Virus record (IMG/VR): IMGVR_UViG_3300030098_002229
Span: 1-23,415 of that record
Direction: 5' to 3' (one strand)
Source: a virus
DNA: 23,415 nt
Shown piece by piece: positions 21,607 through 23,415 of this stretch (positions are counted from its first letter, which is position 1; each line of letters starts with the position of its first letter). The position numbers were made by a program, and so were the translations under genes. The notes beneath the pieces were generated by a model that did not search any database, was not told where the DNA came from, and saw nothing but the letters and a program-made list of their open reading frames with translations.

Positions 21607-22974
21607 ATGAGTAAGAACGAATCACTAATACAATACGGAACATCTTTCCAATCAAAAATTATCACATCATTGTTGGTAAACAATAAGTTTATCAAAACCG
21701 TATATGACATTTTAGAAATAAGTTATTTTGATAGTGATGCGAACAAATTCTTAGTCAAAGAAATCAGAAAATACTTTGACAAATATAAAACACCACCAAC
21801 AATGGAAGCTCTAAAAGTGGTGATTGATGATTTAGATAATGATGTAATGAAGACAGCAGTTGTTGATTCATTGAGAAATGCTTGGAATCATAGAGAATCA
21901 CCAGACTTAGAATTTGTTCAAGAAAAAACATTAGAGTTTTGTAAGAATCAAGTTATCAAGAGTGCAATTATGCAATCAGTTGAATTGTTGGATACACAAA
22001 AATATGATGAAATCAAAGGTGTAATTGACAACGCAATGAAAGCAGGTGTAGAAAGAGACATAGGACACGAGTATTTAACCGGTTTTGAAGAACGAATGAA
22101 TCAACAATCAAGAAACACTATACCGACTAAATGGGATAGTGTTAATGATTTAATGGATGGTGGTTTAGCAGGTGGTGAGTTAGGAGTTATAGTTGCACCA
22201 GCTGGTATTGGTAAATCTTGGACACTTCAAGCAATCGGAGCAGACGCAATCAAACAAGGTAAAACCGTAATACATTATACATTAGAGTTAAATGCACAAT
22301 ATGTTGGATTAAGATATGATACGATTGTATCAGGACAACCAACTGGAAACTTACAATATTATAAAGAAGAAGTATTAAAGAAAATTAATCAGTTAAAGGG
22401 TAATCTGATTATCAAATATTATCCAACAAGAAGTGCGAGTGTTGCAACAATAACTGCACACTTACAACAATGTGAATTACAAGGTATAAAACCAGATATG
22501 GTATTGGTTGACTATGCAGATATTATGAAGTCCACGGTCAACTTCAAAGAAAAAAGACATTCTATTGGACACGTTTATGAGGAGTTGAGAGGTATGGCGG
22601 GGGAATTTGATATACCTATATGGACTGCTTCACAAGCCAATCGTTCATCATTGGAAGAAGATGTGATTGACGCATCAAAGGTTTCAGAAGATTATTCAAA
22701 AGTTATGACAGCAGATTTTATTATGAGTATGTCAAGAAAAGTGGAAGACAAGATAGCAAACACAGGTCGTTTCCACGTAATCAAAAATAGATTTGGACCA
22801 GATGGATTAACCTTTCCAGCAACCATAAATACCAACACAGGTTATATACAAATATATGAAGCCAACACTCAAGAGGGTAAACAAACTCAAGGGAAAATGG
22901 ATAATGCAGAGGAGTATATGAGAAAAACCTTAGCACAAAAAAAGAAAGATTTTGACGCAGAGGGGTTTGAATAA
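21607..22974 (+). CDS. gp41: Replicative DNA helicase (DnaB family, T4 gp41-like)
   Basis: 455 residues from ATG 21607; a TTG two codons earlier is possible but neither has a clear ribosome site. Residues 1-150 are the helical N-terminal domain that forms the hexamer collar. Walker A is APAGIGKS (197-204, Lys203), Walker B is VLVDYADI with Asp302, and the H3-like TASQANRSS and arginine-finger region KNRFGPDG follow in DnaB order. The enzyme travels 5' to 3' on the lagging strand and unwinds DNA for the polymerase. T4 gp41 has 475 residues, a similar length. It follows the exonuclease and small basic gene. The next 117 bases hold no gene but a set of repeats and a possible promoter. Confidence 0.93.
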   Translation: MSKNESLIQYGTSFQSKIITSLLVNNKFIKTVYDILEISYFDSDANKFLVKEIRKYFDKYKTPPTMEALKVVIDDLDNDVMKTAVVDSLRNAWNHRESPDLEFVQEKTLEFCKNQVIKSAIMQSVELLDTQKYDEIKGVIDNAMKAGVERDIGHEYLTGFEERMNQQSRNTIPTKWDSVNDLMDGGLAGGELGVIVAPAGIGKSWTLQAIGADAIKQGKTVIHYTLELNAQYVGLRYDTIVSGQPTGNLQYYKEEVLKKINQLKGNLIIKYYPTRSASVATITAHLQQCELQGIKPDMVLVDYADIMKSTVNFKEKRHSIGHVYEELRGMAGEFDIPIWTASQANRSSLEEDVIDASKVSEDYSKVMTADFIMSMSRKVEDKIANTGRFHVIKNRFGPDGLTFPATINTNTGYIQIYEANTQEGKQTQGKMDNAEEYMRKTLAQKKKDFDAEGFE

Positions 22975-23032
22975 AACTTCAAAGAAAATCTTTTAAAAAC
23001 TTCAAAGAATTTAAAATAATCTCGTATTAAAC
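22975..23032 (+). repeat. Paired AACTTCAAAGAA repeats with TATTAAAC
   Basis: AACTTCAAAGAA occurs exactly twice (22975-22986 and 22998-23009), start to start 23 bases, followed by TATTAAAC (23025-23032). The same set is found at 4629-4661, with the pair 11 bases apart. Spacing near one and two helical turns suggests a bound protein. Confidence 0.5.
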
Positions 23033-23037
23033 GAATA

Positions 23038-23048
23038 TATATTATAGT
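23038..23048 (+). promoter_or_regulatory. Possible promoter of the ribonucleotide reductase gene
   Basis: TATATTATAGT is identical to the -10 region of the RNA 1 promoter (17459-17469), but the -35 position (AATAAT, 23015-23020) does not match. Use may depend on an activator bound at the upstream AACTTC repeats. A ribosome site (AAAGGA) is near 23078-23083. Confidence 0.45.
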
Positions 23049-23091
23049 TATATCTGACGGAAAAAAAGAACTAAAATAAAGGACAAATAAG

Positions 23092-23415
23092 ATGTTTAAA
23101 TTATCAGAAAATTTTATAAATAAATATAAAAGAAAAAAAGCACCTTTCGGTTTTAACGGATTGGGTGAGTTAGTCTATATGAGAACTTACTCTCGTATCA
23201 AAGAAGACGGAAAAAATGAGAGATGGTGGGAAACCGTACAAAGGGTTGTAGAGGGAACCTACTCTATGCAAATGAATCACATTGAATCTCATCAATTAGG
23301 TTGGAATCCTTGGCAAGCACAAAAATCCGCACAAGAAATGTATGATAGAATTTTCAATATGAAGTTCTTACCACCTGGTCGTGGTTTATGGGCTATGGGG
23401 ACAGCAATCACAGAA
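23092..23415 (+). CDS. nrdJ: Class II (B12-dependent) ribonucleotide reductase, N-terminal part (3' end outside window)
   Basis: 108 residues are visible and the frame is open at the window end. KRKKAPFGFNGLGELVYMRT at 13-32 and especially FLPPGRGLWAMGT at 92-104 match the start of monomeric adenosylcobalamin-dependent ribonucleoside-triphosphate reductases; class I alpha subunits have a different N-terminal cone region. The enzyme turns ribonucleotides into deoxynucleotides for phage DNA synthesis, using a host-supplied B12 cofactor and no oxygen. The catalytic cysteines and effector site lie downstream, outside the window. AAAGGA lies nine bases before the ATG. The gene has its own 5' region with repeats, so it may be regulated apart from the helicase. 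Confidence 0.82.
   Translation, partial: MFKLSENFINKYKRKKAPFGFNGLGELVYMRTYSRIKEDGKNERWWETVQRVVEGTYSMQMNHIESHQLGWNPWQAQKSAQEMYDRIFNMKFLPPGRGLWAMGTAITE

Noticed and set aside
1-23415. CRISPR array, insertion sequence, integrase or attachment site
   Set aside because: No regularly spaced direct repeats, transposase motifs or integrase motifs were seen on either strand.

Overview
This window looks like part of the genome of a large, strictly lytic tailed phage with a contractile tail, distantly related to T4. It is AT-rich and densely packed, with short gaps and many overlapping starts and stops. Almost every gene is on the + strand. No integrase, repressor, tRNA, insertion sequence or CRISPR array was seen. 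Recognisable proteins include the tail sheath (gp18-like), tail tube (gp19-like), tail-assembly/baseplate chaperones (gp26/gp51-like), a probable tape measure, baseplate proteins, single-stranded DNA binding protein (gp32-like), UvsX/RecA, a 5'-3' exonuclease, replicative helicase (gp41-like) and a B12-dependent (class II) ribonucleotide reductase. The host cannot be named from the sequence.

Layout. (1) 1-3944: end of a fibre-like protein with an S74 self-cleaving chaperone, a small coiled-coil protein, and the sheath, closed by a strong GC-rich terminator at 3976. (2) 4005-4613: an inverted island with one minus-strand gene, its own host-type promoter, and a structured 3' region that can form a pseudoknot. 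(3) 4687-13431: the tail morphogenesis operon: tube, small membrane protein, chaperone pair, small basic protein, tape measure, baseplate proteins with a LysM-like protein, and a 1041-residue hub-like protein. (4) 13481-17426: four overlapping genes, namely a very short divergent family A polymerase, two unknown proteins whose N-termini resemble T4 capsid-targeting sequences, and one further unknown. (5) 17427-18452: about 1 kb without protein genes that holds two separate structured RNAs, each with its own closing helix, promoter and terminator. (6) 18453-23415: the replication and recombination block: SSB, UvsX, exonuclease, small basic protein, helicase, and the start of ribonucleotide reductase.

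The points most worth a second look are: the two unidentified structured RNAs at 17471-18338; a T7 run followed by a GC hairpin that encloses the stop codon between the gp26-like and gp51-like genes (candidate programmed +1/-2 frameshift); a near-identical host-type promoter placed in front of both the first RNA and the inverted gene; an AT-rich promoter-like motif before several late operons; and a 418-residue polymerase with altered family A motifs. All functional statements come from reading motifs and gene order. No database search was run.
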